Of a stretch of 64,000 bases of DNA, positions 56,096-64,000 are shown one piece after another. The DNA lies in assembly GCF_900101985.1 (NCBI RefSeq), contig NZ_FNAR01000008.1, positions 62,001 through 126,000 on the forward strand. Reading direction: 5' to 3'. This DNA is from Bhargavaea beijingensis (GTDB lineage Bacteria > Bacillota > Bacilli > Bacillales_A > Planococcaceae). Position 1 is the first letter of the stretch, and the number at the start of each line of letters is the position of its first letter. The notes below the pieces were generated by a model. That model worked only from the letters and a program-made list of their open reading frames with translations, was not told the DNA's origin and searched no databases. Made by a program: the position numbers and the translations under genes.

Positions 56096-57079
56096 GTGGA
56101 AAACCTCATCGAACAAAAAGCCGTGGAACTCCTCGGCCGGGCACTTGGAGAGGGGGCAACGGATCTCCACCTGAATCCGTCCGGCCGGAATTACGAAATC
56201 CAGCACAGAAAAGGGAGGGGGATCATCACGGCTGCGGAGATCCCGGTCGAGCTTGGCGAACGGATCATCTCTTTTTATAAATATCTGTCATCGCTCGATA
56301 TCGGAGAACGGCGGAAGCCGCAAAGCGGAGCTTTTTCACTGGATTTCGGAGAGGCCCGCTACTCATTCCGTATCTCGACACTGCCGTCTGTGAATCTGAA
56401 GGAAAGCGCCGCCATCCGGTTCCAGCCGCACGAGGAGGCGCTGCCTGTGGGCAACCTGACTGATGACCGGGAGGCGGCTTCCCTGCTGCTGGAAGCCGCC
56501 GGCATGCGGCAGGGCATGATCTTTTTTACGGGGCCGACAGGAAGCGGAAAGACGACCACCATGTATTCCGTCACACGGCACTGTGCGGAGGAACTGGGCA
56601 GGCATGTAATTTCCCTTGAGGATCCTGTTGAGAACAGCCAGCCCCACCTGCTCCAGATCCAGGTGAACGAACGGGCCGGTATCACTTACTCCGCAGGGCT
56701 GAAAGCGATTTTGCGCCATTCGCCTGATGTGATCATGATCGGTGAAATCAGGGATTCGGATACTGCAAAGGTTGCAGTTCAGGCAGCGCTGACCGGGCAC
56801 CTCGTCGTGGCGACAGTGCACTCGCGTGATACGGCGGGCAGTTTGTTCAGGATGACCGAGTTCGGCATCCAACTGGAAGAGCTGAGACAGACGGTCTCCA
56901 TGATCTGTGCACAAAGTCTGGAGGACGGTGCAGGCGGAAGAAAAGCGATGTTCGAAATTCTGCACGGAGAACTGCTGGCAGAAGCTTTCCGGGCAATCAG
57001 GGAAGGGCGGCCATTTATGATGCCGGAACATCTGACCCTGAACCGGAAGGAGAGGATGCGGCATGGCGCTGCCTTTTAA
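56096..57079 (+). CDS. comGA: Competence pseudopilus ATPase ComGA
   Basis: ComGA is the GspE/PilB-type assembly ATPase of the competence pseudopilus, located on the cytoplasmic side. The 327-residue protein has an N-terminal domain (about 1-120), Walker A GPTGSGKTTTMYS near 144, an Asp box SLEDPVE near 178, and the Walker B segment SPDVIMIGEIRDSDTA near 215. The His box ATVHSRDTAG is near 240. It is somewhat short because the C-terminus is trimmed. It starts at a GTG behind GGGAGG and overlaps comGB by 17 bp, the first gene of a tightly packed operon. Confidence 0.94.
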   Translation: MENLIEQKAVELLGRALGEGATDLHLNPSGRNYEIQHRKGRGIITAAEIPVELGERIISFYKYLSSLDIGERRKPQSGAFSLDFGEARYSFRISTLPSVNLKESAAIRFQPHEEALPVGNLTDDREAASLLLEAAGMRQGMIFFTGPTGSGKTTTMYSVTRHCAEELGRHVISLEDPVENSQPHLLQIQVNERAGITYSAGLKAILRHSPDVIMIGEIRDSDTAKVAVQAALTGHLVVATVHSRDTAGSLFRMTEFGIQLEELRQTVSMICAQSLEDGAGGRKAMFEILHGELLAEAFRAIREGRPFMMPEHLTLNRKERMRHGAAF

Positions 57080-58106
57080 ACGGCGGCGGGCGGGGCACCG
57101 TCTTCATCAGCCGGAACGGTTCCTTTCCCGGGCCGCAGGGCTGATGGATGAAGGCTATACCTTCCACGATTCAGTCCGCATGCTTTTGCCCCATCATCTG
57201 GATGACCCGGGAAGTGCCGAACAGGTGCTGGAGCGAAATCTCCGTTCGGGGGAGGGACCGGATGAAATCCTTGAAAATATCGGGCTCGCCCCTTCGCTCC
57301 TTATTCCCGTGGGAGTCGCCATCAGCCATGGCAATCTTTCCGAGGCGATCAGGACGGTGTCAGATCGGCTCAGGCGCAAGAAAAGGACATTGGAGAAGTT
57401 AAAGAAGGCAACATTGTATCCGTGTGTCCTTTTCGGTTTTATCTCGGTTCTTTTCATCCTGTTCAGGACCCTGTTCATGCCGAATATGGAGAAAATGTTA
57501 GCCGGAAGGGGCAGAGAAGGAGATGCGATCGCGCTTTCCGCCCTTTTGCTGAAAATACCCGATCTCCTTGCGGGAATCGCTTGTGTCTTTGCGGCGGCAG
57601 CGGTGATCGCTTACCTTGTGTGGTCGCGAAAGTCCGCAGAAGGGAAGCTCCGGGCGATCCATTCCGTTCCCGTCCTTTCAAGGTGGATCCGCATGGGACA
57701 TACATCGGTTTTTTCACGGGAGATGGGCACGCTTCTGGGTGGGGGGATTTCACTCCAGCAGGCTATCCGGATTTTAGCCGGACAGGACGAACATTCCATG
57801 CTTGCTTACATGATCAGGACGGTGGGCAATCGGATTCTGATGGGTGATCCGCTCCATGAAGCCGTGCGTCAAGCCGGGGGCTTTATGCCGGATTTTCCGT
57901 CTTTTATCCGCCATGGAGACGATGGCGGCCATCTTCCGAGGGAAATGCTGGTCTACAGTGAATTGATGGACGAGAAAATCGGCGAGGAATCGGAAAGGCT
58001 GATCGCCGTCATCCAGCCGGTGCTGTTCGGAATTCTGGCGGTTTGCATCATGGGCGCCTACCTTGCCCTGATGCTTCCTGTCTACAGTATGGTCGAATTA
58101 CAATGA
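57063..58106 (+). CDS. comGB: Competence pseudopilus membrane platform ComGB
   Basis: ComGB is the GspF/PilC-type polytopic platform on which ComGC is assembled. The 347-residue protein has the two T2SSF repeats, each followed by hydrophobic helices near 118-138, 165-190 and 320-343. Landmarks are AAGLMDEGYTFHDSVRML near 25 and GTLLGGGISLQQAIRIL near 222. The start codon overlaps comGA and comGC follows after 10 bp. Confidence 0.93.
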   Translation: MALPFKRRRAGHRLHQPERFLSRAAGLMDEGYTFHDSVRMLLPHHLDDPGSAEQVLERNLRSGEGPDEILENIGLAPSLLIPVGVAISHGNLSEAIRTVSDRLRRKKRTLEKLKKATLYPCVLFGFISVLFILFRTLFMPNMEKMLAGRGREGDAIALSALLLKIPDLLAGIACVFAAAAVIAYLVWSRKSAEGKLRAIHSVPVLSRWIRMGHTSVFSREMGTLLGGGISLQQAIRILAGQDEHSMLAYMIRTVGNRILMGDPLHEAVRQAGGFMPDFPSFIRHGDDGGHLPREMLVYSELMDEKIGEESERLIAVIQPVLFGILAVCIMGAYLALMLPVYSMVELQ

Positions 58107-58116
58107 GGGGGAACGT

Positions 58117-58434
58117 ATGCTTAAGCGACTGAAAAACCAATCGGGCTTCACATTGATCGAAATGATGATCGTACTTCTCGTGATATCGGTCCTGATCCTT
58201 CTGGCCATCCCCAATGTCACGAAACGGGCTGCAGAGATAGATAAAACCGGCTGCGAGGCACTGGCGCAGATGGTCGAAGGTCAAGTACAGGCCTACAAAC
58301 TGAAAAACAAAGAAAATCCGGCTACTGCTGCAGCTCTCGTACCGGATTACCTTGAAAGCGAGAATGACCTTAAATGTTCGGACGGAAGGACGATTATTGT
58401 AAACAATGGCGCGGTCAGCGTTTCAAACCCTTAA
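58117..58434 (+). CDS. comGC: Major competence pseudopilin ComGC
   Basis: The main pseudopilin of the DNA-uptake machine, 105 residues. The prepilin site is SGFTLIEMMIVLLV, with cleavage by ComC expected before the Phe of GFTLIE and the conserved Glu5. Two cysteines (near 50 and 92) could form the known internal disulfide. The ATG follows GAGGGGG. It overlaps comGD by 29 bp. Confidence 0.95.
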   Translation: MLKRLKNQSGFTLIEMMIVLLVISVLILLAIPNVTKRAAEIDKTGCEALAQMVEGQVQAYKLKNKENPATAAALVPDYLESENDLKCSDGRTIIVNNGAVSVSNP

Positions 58435-58861
58435 TCTGGCCCGCGGGTTCACGTTCACGGAAATGCTTCTTGTCCTGGCGATAGCAATGGCCGTGACAGG
58501 GGTAGGATATGCGGCGGCCGCTTCAAAAGCCCTCCAGGACACCGGGCCGATTCCATTTGAGGATCAGCTGAAGCTCGATATCCAGGCTATCCAGTTGCAT
58601 GCTGTCGCGCACGAGGAATATACGAAAATCGTTTTTCTGAATGAAGGCATTTATGTGGCCACGGGAGCAGGCTCGGACATCCTGTTCAGGCGCCGGTTGC
58701 CAGAAGGCGTGTTCCTGTCGGAATTCAGTACACTGAAACAGGTTGAATTCACGAAATTGGGATCTGCAAGAGCTTTCGGCACCCTGCATTTTCATACTCC
58801 GGAAGGGGAAATAAGGGTAATTGTCCATATCGGGAAGGGGAGGGTGACATTTGTCCTGTGA
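58406..58861 (+). CDS. comGD: Minor pseudopilin ComGD
   Basis: A minor pseudopilin, 151 residues. The prepilin site is RGFTFTEMLLVLAIAMAV near residue 13, followed by a globular C-terminal domain with alternating strands (YTKIVFLNEGIYVATG, GEIRVIVHIGKGRVTFVL). Start and end overlap the genes on both sides, as usual in comG. Position and order identify it as ComGD. Confidence 0.9.
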   Translation: MARSAFQTLNLARGFTFTEMLLVLAIAMAVTGVGYAAAASKALQDTGPIPFEDQLKLDIQAIQLHAVAHEEYTKIVFLNEGIYVATGAGSDILFRRRLPEGVFLSEFSTLKQVEFTKLGSARAFGTLHFHTPEGEIRVIVHIGKGRVTFVL

Positions 58862-59159
58862 ACGAGGTTTCTCATTTCCCGAATCCCTTTTGTCACTGCT
58901 CATCGTTTATGTGATTTTCACCTCTCTTTTTCCGCTGATGGACCGGATGGTCATGAATCTGGAAATGCAGAAACTTGCGGTCCAGGCTGCTTCCGTCGCC
59001 TCCGATTCGGTGGACCTCCATTACCTGACCGGAGAGGCAGAAGGCTCGCGTACAATCGGGAGTGTGGTGTTTGACTGGCGAATGCAGGGAGGGGGAATCT
59101 GTGTTTCATACAAGGCAGCCTCCGGATGGCAGTCACGCTGCTATGAACCGGACGGATGA
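58851..59159 (+). CDS. comGE: Minor pseudopilin ComGE
   Basis: A 102-residue minor pseudopilin. The prepilin-like start is ERGFSFPESLLSLLIVYVIF. A short, divergent C-terminal part with two cysteines follows. It starts at a TTG behind AAGGGGAGGGTG and overlaps comGD by 11 bp. ComGE proteins are poorly conserved; the call depends on the prepilin motif and gene order. Confidence 0.82.
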   Translation: MSCERGFSFPESLLSLLIVYVIFTSLFPLMDRMVMNLEMQKLAVQAASVASDSVDLHYLTGEAEGSRTIGSVVFDWRMQGGGICVSYKAASGWQSRCYEPDG

Positions 59160-59586
59160 GGCGGGATACACATTCATCGAAGCTTTGCTTCACCTGGCGA
59201 TTTTTTCTGTGTTTTTCATATTGTTCGCCGGGTTTTTCCGGTATTCCGCCGGTTTGGTCCATCATATCGGCGATCCGTCCTCTGTGGAGTGGGAGCAGTT
59301 CAGGTACGAACTGGCAGACTATCTGAAAGACGTGGACGGGGTGCAGGTCGGCGAACAGGGGAGTCTGCTGCGGGTGGTCCGTCAAGACAAAGTTACCGAG
59401 ATCAGCCATTACCCTGTGCAGTCAATGGTCCGCAAGCGGGTGAACGGGGAAGGTCATGAGCCGATGCTGACCGGCGTACGGTCGGTCAGCATCTCTGTTT
59501 CAGAAAATATACTCTCCCTCCGCGCCGTCTTTGTTGACGGAACCGAAAGGGGGACGATGCATCATCTTCTGCCGGCAGAAAAATGA
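59143..59586 (+). CDS. comGF: Minor pseudopilin ComGF
   Basis: A 147-residue minor pseudopilin. The prepilin-like N-terminus EAGYTFIEALLHLAIFSVFF begins near residue 7, and the ComGF domain contains WEQFRYELADYLK and SEITHYPV-like strands (ISHYPVQSMVRKRVNG). I use the ATG at 59143 inside comGE; a GTG at 59062 would be buried deeper in that gene. Its stop TGA overlaps an ATG (ATGA) that looks like the original comGG start. Confidence 0.85.
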   Translation: MNRTDEAGYTFIEALLHLAIFSVFFILFAGFFRYSAGLVHHIGDPSSVEWEQFRYELADYLKDVDGVQVGEQGSLLRVVRQDKVTEISHYPVQSMVRKRVNGEGHEPMLTGVRSVSISVSENILSLRAVFVDGTERGTMHHLLPAEK

Positions 59587-59923
59587 GGCAGGGGGGATTC
59601 TTCCCGCCGCGCTGCTCCTTCTTTTCCTTGTTTCCGGCTTCGTTCTTGTCGTGACAAATGCCTATCTGGCACAGATGCAGGCTTTTACGTTATTGGAATC
59701 TTCCCACGCTCGTGATACGATTAGAAAAATCGAGTCGTATTTTAGCGAAGCGGAACCGCTTTTAGGTAGGTGGGAAGATGAAAAAGATATACCTGATCGG
59801 CTACATGGGGTCCGGAAAGTCGGCGATCGGGAAGCGGCTGAGCTACGCGTTGCGCCTCCCGTACTACGATATGGACAGGGAGATCGAAAAGCAGGCGGGC
59901 ATGAAAATTCCGCAGATTTTTGA
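59531..59923 (+). CDS. comGG: ComGG-like minor pseudopilin, probably frameshifted at its start
   Basis: The frame encodes a typical ComGG beginning, AGGILPAALLLLFLVSGF, followed by LESSHARDTIRKIESYFSEA. No normal start serves this frame; the only upstream starts are TTG codons at 59531/59534 inside comGF, without a ribosome site. The ATG at 59583 that overlaps the comGF stop reads MRQGGFFPPR and stops after 23 codons. One more G in the G6 run at 59591-59596 would join it to the hydrophobic frame. The frame also runs 146 bp into aroK, and the usual ComGG C-terminal half is not recognisable. It is probably broken or a short variant. Confidence 0.55.
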   Translation: MLTEPKGGRCIIFCRQKNEAGGILPAALLLLFLVSGFVLVVTNAYLAQMQAFTLLESSHARDTIRKIESYFSEAEPLLGRWEDEKDIPDRLHGVRKVGDREAAELRVAPPVLRYGQGDRKAGGHENSADF

Positions 59924-60299
59924 GCAATACGGCGAAGAATACTTTCGCCAGATGGAGACGGACTTTTTGAGAAACTTCCGTGACGAATGGTGCATCATCT
60001 CCACAGGCGGCGGAACACCGATGCGTCCGGAAAACCGGAAACTTCTCCGGCAGACAGGGCTTGTTCTTTTCCTCAACGCTCCATTTTTCGAAATCTGGAG
60101 ACGCATCAGAACCGACAAAAACCGTCCGATCGTCCAGCGTTCTACGCGGGAGGACCTTCAGAAACTCTACAACGAGCGCAAAAAGGTTTACAAAAAGACT
60201 GCGCATATTACCATCAACACTAAGGGGCGCACCCTCCGCCAGGCTACGGATTATGCCGCCAGGCAGGTCAGACGGCTGAAAGGCAGAGAAACGCGCTGA
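59778..60299 (+). CDS. aroK: Shikimate kinase
   Basis: AroK phosphorylates shikimate at O3 in aromatic amino-acid synthesis. The 173-residue protein has the P-loop GYMGSGKSAIG near residue 8, the DMDREIE metal/shikimate segment near 31, the STGGGTPMR motif near 73, and the lid region DKNRPIVQR near 111. The ATG lies behind GGTAGGTGGGAAG. As in B. subtilis it follows comGG, but yqzE is missing and the reading frames overlap. A terminator follows. Confidence 0.95.
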   Translation: MKKIYLIGYMGSGKSAIGKRLSYALRLPYYDMDREIEKQAGMKIPQIFEQYGEEYFRQMETDFLRNFRDEWCIISTGGGTPMRPENRKLLRQTGLVLFLNAPFFEIWRRIRTDKNRPIVQRSTREDLQKLYNERKKVYKKTAHITINTKGRTLRQATDYAARQVRRLKGRETR

Positions 60300-60307
60300 A
60301 AACACCG

Positions 60308-60345
60308 CCGGAATCCGAACTATAAAGGGTTCCGGTTTTGTTTTG
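60308..60345 (+). terminator. Terminator after aroK
   Basis: CCGGAATCC pairs with GGGTTCCGG (one G-T pair), followed by TTTTGTTTTG. Confidence 0.75.
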
Positions 60346-60375
60346 TTCGTCTATGGTCCGGAATTTGAAAAGATA

Positions 60376-60404
60376 TTGCCTTTCTCAAAATTCAATGTTA
60401 GGAT
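60376..60404 (+). promoter_or_regulatory. Probable promoter of the gcv operon
   Basis: TTGCCT, 17-bp spacer, TAGGAT, about 65 bp before the riboswitch. The assignment is uncertain; GATATA just downstream could also act as -10. Confidence 0.4.
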
Positions 60405-60469
60405 ATAGGCAAAGCGACAGAACTTTCGCTTGACTTACAGCTGAATAACCGGCATCTGCCGGGCGGATG

Positions 60470-60672
60470 AATGTACGGGGAGAGAACGCACAAACGCGTC
60501 GCCGAAGGAGCAAGTAACGGGTGTTATGAATCTCTCAGGCAAAAAGACTCGTACAGGACGCATCTCTGGAGAGCGCCGGACCAGCCGGCCACCAACGAGG
60601 AAAACCGAGCAGGAAAACTTTCAGGTGACAGGACAGAGGACCCGACTTCTACGGGTCTCTCTGTCCTTTTTT
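60470..60672 (+). promoter_or_regulatory. Tandem glycine riboswitch of the gcv operon
   Basis: The first aptamer (about 60476-60568) shows the conserved GGGGAGAG, GCCGAAGGAGCAAGTAA and TGAATCTCTCAGGCAAAAAG segments. The second (about 60569-60650) has CTCTGGAGAG, CACCAACGAGGAAAACCGAG and TTTCAGGTGACAGGACAGA. A terminator stem directly follows, so glycine should turn on gcvT-gcvPA-gcvPB for glycine breakdown. With the promoter and aroK terminator it accounts for the 402-bp gap between aroK and gcvT. Confidence 0.93.
60631..60672 (+). terminator. Terminator of the glycine riboswitch expression platform
   Basis: GGACAGAG with GACCCG pairs with CGGGTC and CTCTGTCC, followed by six T. The left arm is shared with the last aptamer helix, so the two folds compete. 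Confidence 0.88.
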
Positions 60673-60701
60673 ACATCTGGATGAAACGGAGGAGAAGTGC
60701 A

Positions 60702-61811
60702 ATGGCGGAAACCACCTTGCAGCGCACCCCGCTCTATGACTTGTATGCCGGTCACGGGGGCAAAACAATCGACTTTGGCGGATGGGACCTTCCTGTCCAG
60801 TTTTCCGGCATCAAGTCGGAACACGAAGCAGTACGGACAAGTGCGGGCCTTTTTGATGTTTCCCACATGGGAGAGGTTCTTGTGGAAGGAAAGGATAGCA
60901 CCGATTTTCTTCAGAAACTCATGACCAACGATGTATCAAAGCTTACTGTTGGGCGCGCACAATATACCATCATGTGCAACGAACAGGGCGGAACCATCGA
61001 TGATTTGCTGATCTACAAAATGTCCGATGACAAATATTTTCTTGTCGTCAACGCAGCCAACACCGAAAAAGATGTGAAGTGGATGAAGCAGCATGCCGAA
61101 GGTGATGTCACCGTCACTGATGCATCGGCGGATTATGCCCTCTTGGCACTGCAGGGACCAAAAGCGGAGGAAGTACTCTCCAGGCTGACGGATGAGCCGC
61201 TAGCGGACATCAGGTTTTTCCGCTTTAAAGAGAATGTCAGCATCTCCGGCCACCAGGCGCTTGTTTCGCGTACCGGCTATACCGGTGAAGACGGATTTGA
61301 GATTTACACGGCACCGGAAGCCGCACGGGCACTATGGAAAGAAATCCTGAAGCAAGGCGAAAAGGATGGTGTCGTGCCTGCGGGTCTCGGCGCCCGCGAT
61401 ACGCTCCGCTTCGAGGCAGGCCTTCCCCTGTATGGCCAGGAAATGGATGAGGGAATTTCCCCGCTTGAGGCCGGGCTCGGATTTGCCGTGAAACTCGGCA
61501 AAGAAGCCGGGTTCATCGGCAAGGAAGCCCTTGCCCGCCAAAAAGAAGAAGGCATGCCGCGGAAGCTTGCCGGCATCCGCATGATTGACAAAGGAATTCC
61601 GCGTACGGGTTATGCAGTCTACAAAGGTGAAGAAAAGATCGGTGAAGTCACGACCGGTACGCAGTCTCCTACCCTTGGCCTGAACATCGGAAATATCCTC
61701 GTCGGTACCGAACATGCTGTTTTGGGTGATGAAGTCGAAGTCGAAGTACGCAAAAAACGCCTCAAGGCTGAAATTGTTGAAACCCCATTTTACAAGCGGG
61801 CGAAATCCTAA
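60702..61811 (+). CDS. gcvT: Glycine cleavage system T protein (aminomethyltransferase)
   Basis: GcvT moves the methylene group from the lipoyl arm of GcvH to tetrahydrofolate and releases ammonia. The 369-residue protein starts [20 protein letters not shown]. It has the folate-site segments DVSHMGEV near 52 and [13 protein letters not shown] near 188, and the [20 protein letters not shown] core (split) near 227. The ATG at 60702 is 8 bp behind GGAGGAG. It is the first gene after the riboswitch, 17 bp before gcvPA. Confidence 0.96.
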   Translation: MAETTLQRTPLYDLYAGHGGKTIDFGGWDLPVQFSGIKSEHEAVRTSAGLFDVSHMGEVLVEGKDSTDFLQKLMTNDVSKLTVGRAQYTIMCNEQGGTIDDLLIYKMSDDKYFLVVNAANTEKDVKWMKQHAEGDVTVTDASADYALLALQGPKAEEVLSRLTDEPLADIRFFRFKENVSISGHQALVSRTGYTGEDGFEIYTAPEAARALWKEILKQGEKDGVVPAGLGARDTLRFEAGLPLYGQEMDEGISPLEAGLGFAVKLGKEAGFIGKEALARQKEEGMPRKLAGIRMIDKGIPRTGYAVYKGEEKIGEVTTGTQSPTLGLNIGNILVGTEHAVLGDEVEVEVRKKRLKAEIVETPFYKRAKS

Positions 61812-61828
61812 TCAGAAAGAGGTCCAGA

Positions 61829-63178
61829 ATGATGAAGCACCGTTATTTGCCGATGACCGAATCGGACAAGAAACAAATGCTTGACGCGATCGGCGTCGAA
61901 TCCATCGATGAACTGTTCAGTGACATTCCGGAGAAAGTCCGTTTTGACCGTCAATACGACCTGAAGCCGGCCCTTCCCGAGACCACTCTTGTCAAGGAAC
62001 TTTCAGCTCTTGCGGGACGGAACGCCGACAGCAACTCCCATGCGTCTTTCCTGGGGGCAGGTGTCTATGACCACTACAAGCCGATCATCGTCGATCACGT
62101 CATTTCGCGCTCCGAGTTTTATACGGCTTATACGCCTTACCAGCCCGAATTCTCACAGGGGGAACTCCAGGCGATCTTTGAATTCCAGTCGATGATCTGC
62201 GAACTGACAGGCATGGACATTGCCAACTCCTCCATGTATGACGGCGGCACATCGCTTGCCGAGGCAGGAATGCTCGCAGCAGGCCATACGCGCCGGAAGA
62301 AACTCCTCATTTCGGAAGCGGTCCATCCGGAGTACCGTGATGTCGTTAAGACTTATGCACTCGGCCAGTCAATTCAAGTCGAGGAAATTCCCCTGAAGGA
62401 TGGCCAGACTGATTACGATGCACTGAGCAGCATGATCGACGGTGATACGGCCGGAGTCTTGGTCCAGTATCCGAACTTCTTCGGCCAGATTGAAAACATC
62501 CGGGAAGCTGCGGAGATCGCACACGAGAACAAGTCGCTGTTTATCGTTTCCTCGAACCCGCTCGCGCTTGCAGTCCTGACCCCTCCGGGTAAGCTCGGCG
62601 CCGATATCACTGTCGGGGACGCGCAGCCGTTTGGTATTCCTGAAGCATTCGGCGGCCCGCACTGCGGCTATTTCGCCGTCACGAAAAAACTGATGCGCAA
62701 AGTTCCTGGCCGCCTCGTCGGCGAGACAACCGATGAGGAAGGCCGCCGCGGCTACGTGCTGACACTTCAGGCGCGGGAGCAGCATATTCGCCGTGACAAG
62801 GCGACGTCCAACATCTGTTCGAACCAGGCGCTGAACGCGCTGGCCGCTTCCGTCGCAATGTCGGCGCTCGGCAAGCAGGGTGTCCGCGAGATGGCCCTTC
62901 AGAACATCTCGAAAACGCAGTATGCCATCCGGGCATTCAAAGAAGCCGGCTATGAAGTCCTGTTCGGCGGCCCAAGCTTCAACGAGTTCGTCGTAAAATG
63001 CAAAGAGCCTGTTGCAGACCTGAACGGCCGCCTGCTTGATGCCGGAATCATCGGCGGGTACCACCTGGGGCTGACTTATCCTGAACTGGAAGGCCACATG
63101 CTCATCGCGGTGACCGAACAGCGTACGAAGGAAGAAATCGATGCACTTGTGCAGGAAATGGAGGCCATCCATGCATAA
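61829..63178 (+). CDS. gcvPA: Glycine dehydrogenase (decarboxylating) subunit 1
   Basis: The N-terminal half of P protein in the two-subunit form used by Firmicutes. With GcvPB and PLP it decarboxylates glycine and loads the aminomethyl group onto GcvH. The 449-residue product starts [18 protein letters not shown] and has the [20 protein letters not shown] segment (split), [11 protein letters not shown] near 135, and [10 protein letters not shown] near 270. The PLP lysine is in the other subunit, as expected. It overlaps gcvPB by 8 bp. Confidence 0.96.
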   Translation: MMKHRYLPMTESDKKQMLDAIGVESIDELFSDIPEKVRFDRQYDLKPALPETTLVKELSALAGRNADSNSHASFLGAGVYDHYKPIIVDHVISRSEFYTAYTPYQPEFSQGELQAIFEFQSMICELTGMDIANSSMYDGGTSLAEAGMLAAGHTRRKKLLISEAVHPEYRDVVKTYALGQSIQVEEIPLKDGQTDYDALSSMIDGDTAGVLVQYPNFFGQIENIREAAEIAHENKSLFIVSSNPLALAVLTPPGKLGADITVGDAQPFGIPEAFGGPHCGYFAVTKKLMRKVPGRLVGETTDEEGRRGYVLTLQAREQHIRRDKATSNICSNQALNALAASVAMSALGKQGVREMALQNISKTQYAIRAFKEAGYEVLFGGPSFNEFVVKCKEPVADLNGRLLDAGIIGGYHLGLTYPELEGHMLIAVTEQRTKEEIDALVQEMEAIHA

Positions 63179-64000
63179 AGAGAATCAGCCGCTCATTTTT
63201 GAAATCAGCAAAGAAGGCCGGATCGGATACAGCCTTCCGGAACTCGATGTTCCGGAGACCGATCTTTCCGGCCTGCTTCCGGAAGGGCTTATCCGAAAGG
63301 AAGCGGCAGAGCTTCCGGAAGTATCCGAACTGGATATCATGCGCCATTACACGGCACTTTCAACACGGAATCACGGTGTAGATTCCGGCTTCTACCCGCT
63401 CGGCTCGTGCACGATGAAGTACAATCCGAAAGTTAACGAAACCGTCGCGCGCCTGTCCGGCTTCGCGAATGTCCATCCGCTCCAGGAAGAGTCTTCGGTC
63501 CAGGGCGCAATGGAACTGATGTATGACCTTCAGGAGCATCTGGTCGAGATCACGGGCATGGATGAAGTGACACTCCAATCCGCAGCGGGGGCGCACGGGG
63601 AATGGACGGCGCTTATGATGATCCGTGCCTTCCACGAAGCGAACGGGGATCACAACCGGACCAAAGTCATCATTCCGGACTCCGCGCACGGAACCAATCC
63701 GGCTTCTGCGACAGTGGCCGGCCTTGAGACCATCACAGTGAAGTCTGATGAAAACGGGCTTGTAGACATTGAGGACCTGAAGCGCGTAGCCGGGGAAGAT
63801 ACGGCAGCACTCATGCTGACCAATCCGAACACGCTCGGTCTGTTTGAGGAAAATATCCTTGAGATGGCGGAAATCGTCCATGGCGTAGGCGGTAAGCTCT
63901 ACTATGACGGCGCCAACCTGAATGCCATCATGAGCAAGGTCCGCCCGGGGGATATGGGCTTCGATGCCGTCCACCTGAACCTTCACAAGACGTTCACCGG
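63171..64000 (+). CDS. gcvPB: Glycine dehydrogenase (decarboxylating) subunit 2 (3' end outside window)
   Basis: The PLP-carrying half of P protein. The visible 276 codons start [20 protein letters not shown]. They include [20 protein letters not shown] near 63 and [13 protein letters not shown] near 136, and end in [10 protein letters not shown], which contains the PLP-binding lysine. The ATG overlaps the gcvPA stop and lies 7 bp behind GGAGG. The reading frame is still open at base 64000, so about 200 residues are missing. Confidence 0.96.
   Translation, partial: MHKENQPLIFEISKEGRIGYSLPELDVPETDLSGLLPEGLIRKEAAELPEVSELDIMRHYTALSTRNHGVDSGFYPLGSCTMKYNPKVNETVARLSGFANVHPLQEESSVQGAMELMYDLQEHLVEITGMDEVTLQSAAGAHGEWTALMMIRAFHEANGDHNRTKVIIPDSAHGTNPASATVAGLETITVKSDENGLVDIEDLKRVAGEDTAALMLTNPNTLGLFEENILEMAEIVHGVGGKLYYDGANLNAIMSKVRPGDMGFDAVHLNLHKTFT

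Overview
This window is one continuous block of core chromosome from a Gram-positive, endospore-lineage member of the Bacillales. Gene order follows the Bacillus subtilis gpr-spoIIP-lepA to comG-gcv region almost gene for gene. Base composition is clearly higher in G+C than Bacillus. Together with the dimeric (single-chain) glycyl-tRNA synthetase behind a T-box, this points to a Planococcaceae/Caryophanaceae-type organism, perhaps Bhargavaea-like. The genus is an inference and was not checked against any database.

Layout: (1) 1-1762, spore genes: the 3' part of gpr and a short spoIIP. (2) 1859-13049, translation and protein folding: lepA, hemW, the CIRCE-controlled hrcA-grpE-dnaK operon, a separately promoted dnaJ, then prmA-rsmE-mtaB. 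(3) 13162-19587: deoC, rpsU, an nfeD-floA membrane-microdomain pair followed by an unrecognised membrane-anchored protein, the sporulation pair yqfC-yqfD, and phoH. (4) 19797-25012: pgpH-ybeY-dgkA-cdd-era-recO. (5) 25255-31689: glyS (minus strand, T-box leader), ccpN-yqfL, and the macromolecular synthesis genes dnaG-rpoD. (6) 31879-39718: an acyl-CoA dehydrogenase with two overlaid control sites, cytochrome c550, trmK-yqfO, ispH, a yqfQ-like gene, cshB-nfo and a yqfT-like gene. (7) 39819-46969: a zinc uptake/Zur operon behind a Zur box, a minus-strand group (yqgB-like, LysM-like, ispG, nucleotidase), a Na/Pi cotransporter homologue and a DUF456 gene. (8) 47078-55795: sodA, pbpA, rpmG, a 5-formyl-THF cyclo-ligase, yqgQ, an LTA-synthase-family gene, the lipoprotein yqgU, yqgW, yqgX and yqgY. 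(9) 56096-64000: the comG pseudopilus operon, aroK, then a glycine riboswitch controlling gcvT-gcvPA-gcvPB, the last cut by the window end.

Regulation can be read directly at many places: CIRCE for heat shock, a glycine T-box, a tandem glycine riboswitch, a Zur box, a ComK-type A4N5T4 site, a near-consensus cre site, a TetR-type palindrome inside a promoter, and many hairpin/U-tract terminators. No tRNA, rRNA, CRISPR array, insertion sequence or prophage was seen.

I did not find an obviously new multi-gene system; this is conserved housekeeping DNA. The observations most worth a second look are: an apparent one-base frameshift in a G6 run at the start of comGG, whose 3' end also overlaps aroK; the double operator on the acyl-CoA dehydrogenase promoter; a DUF1189 gene that seems to need a CTG or ATT start; dnaJ separated from the HrcA operon and preceded by an exact 13-bp tandem duplication; and the unrecognised third protein of the nfeD-floA operon.
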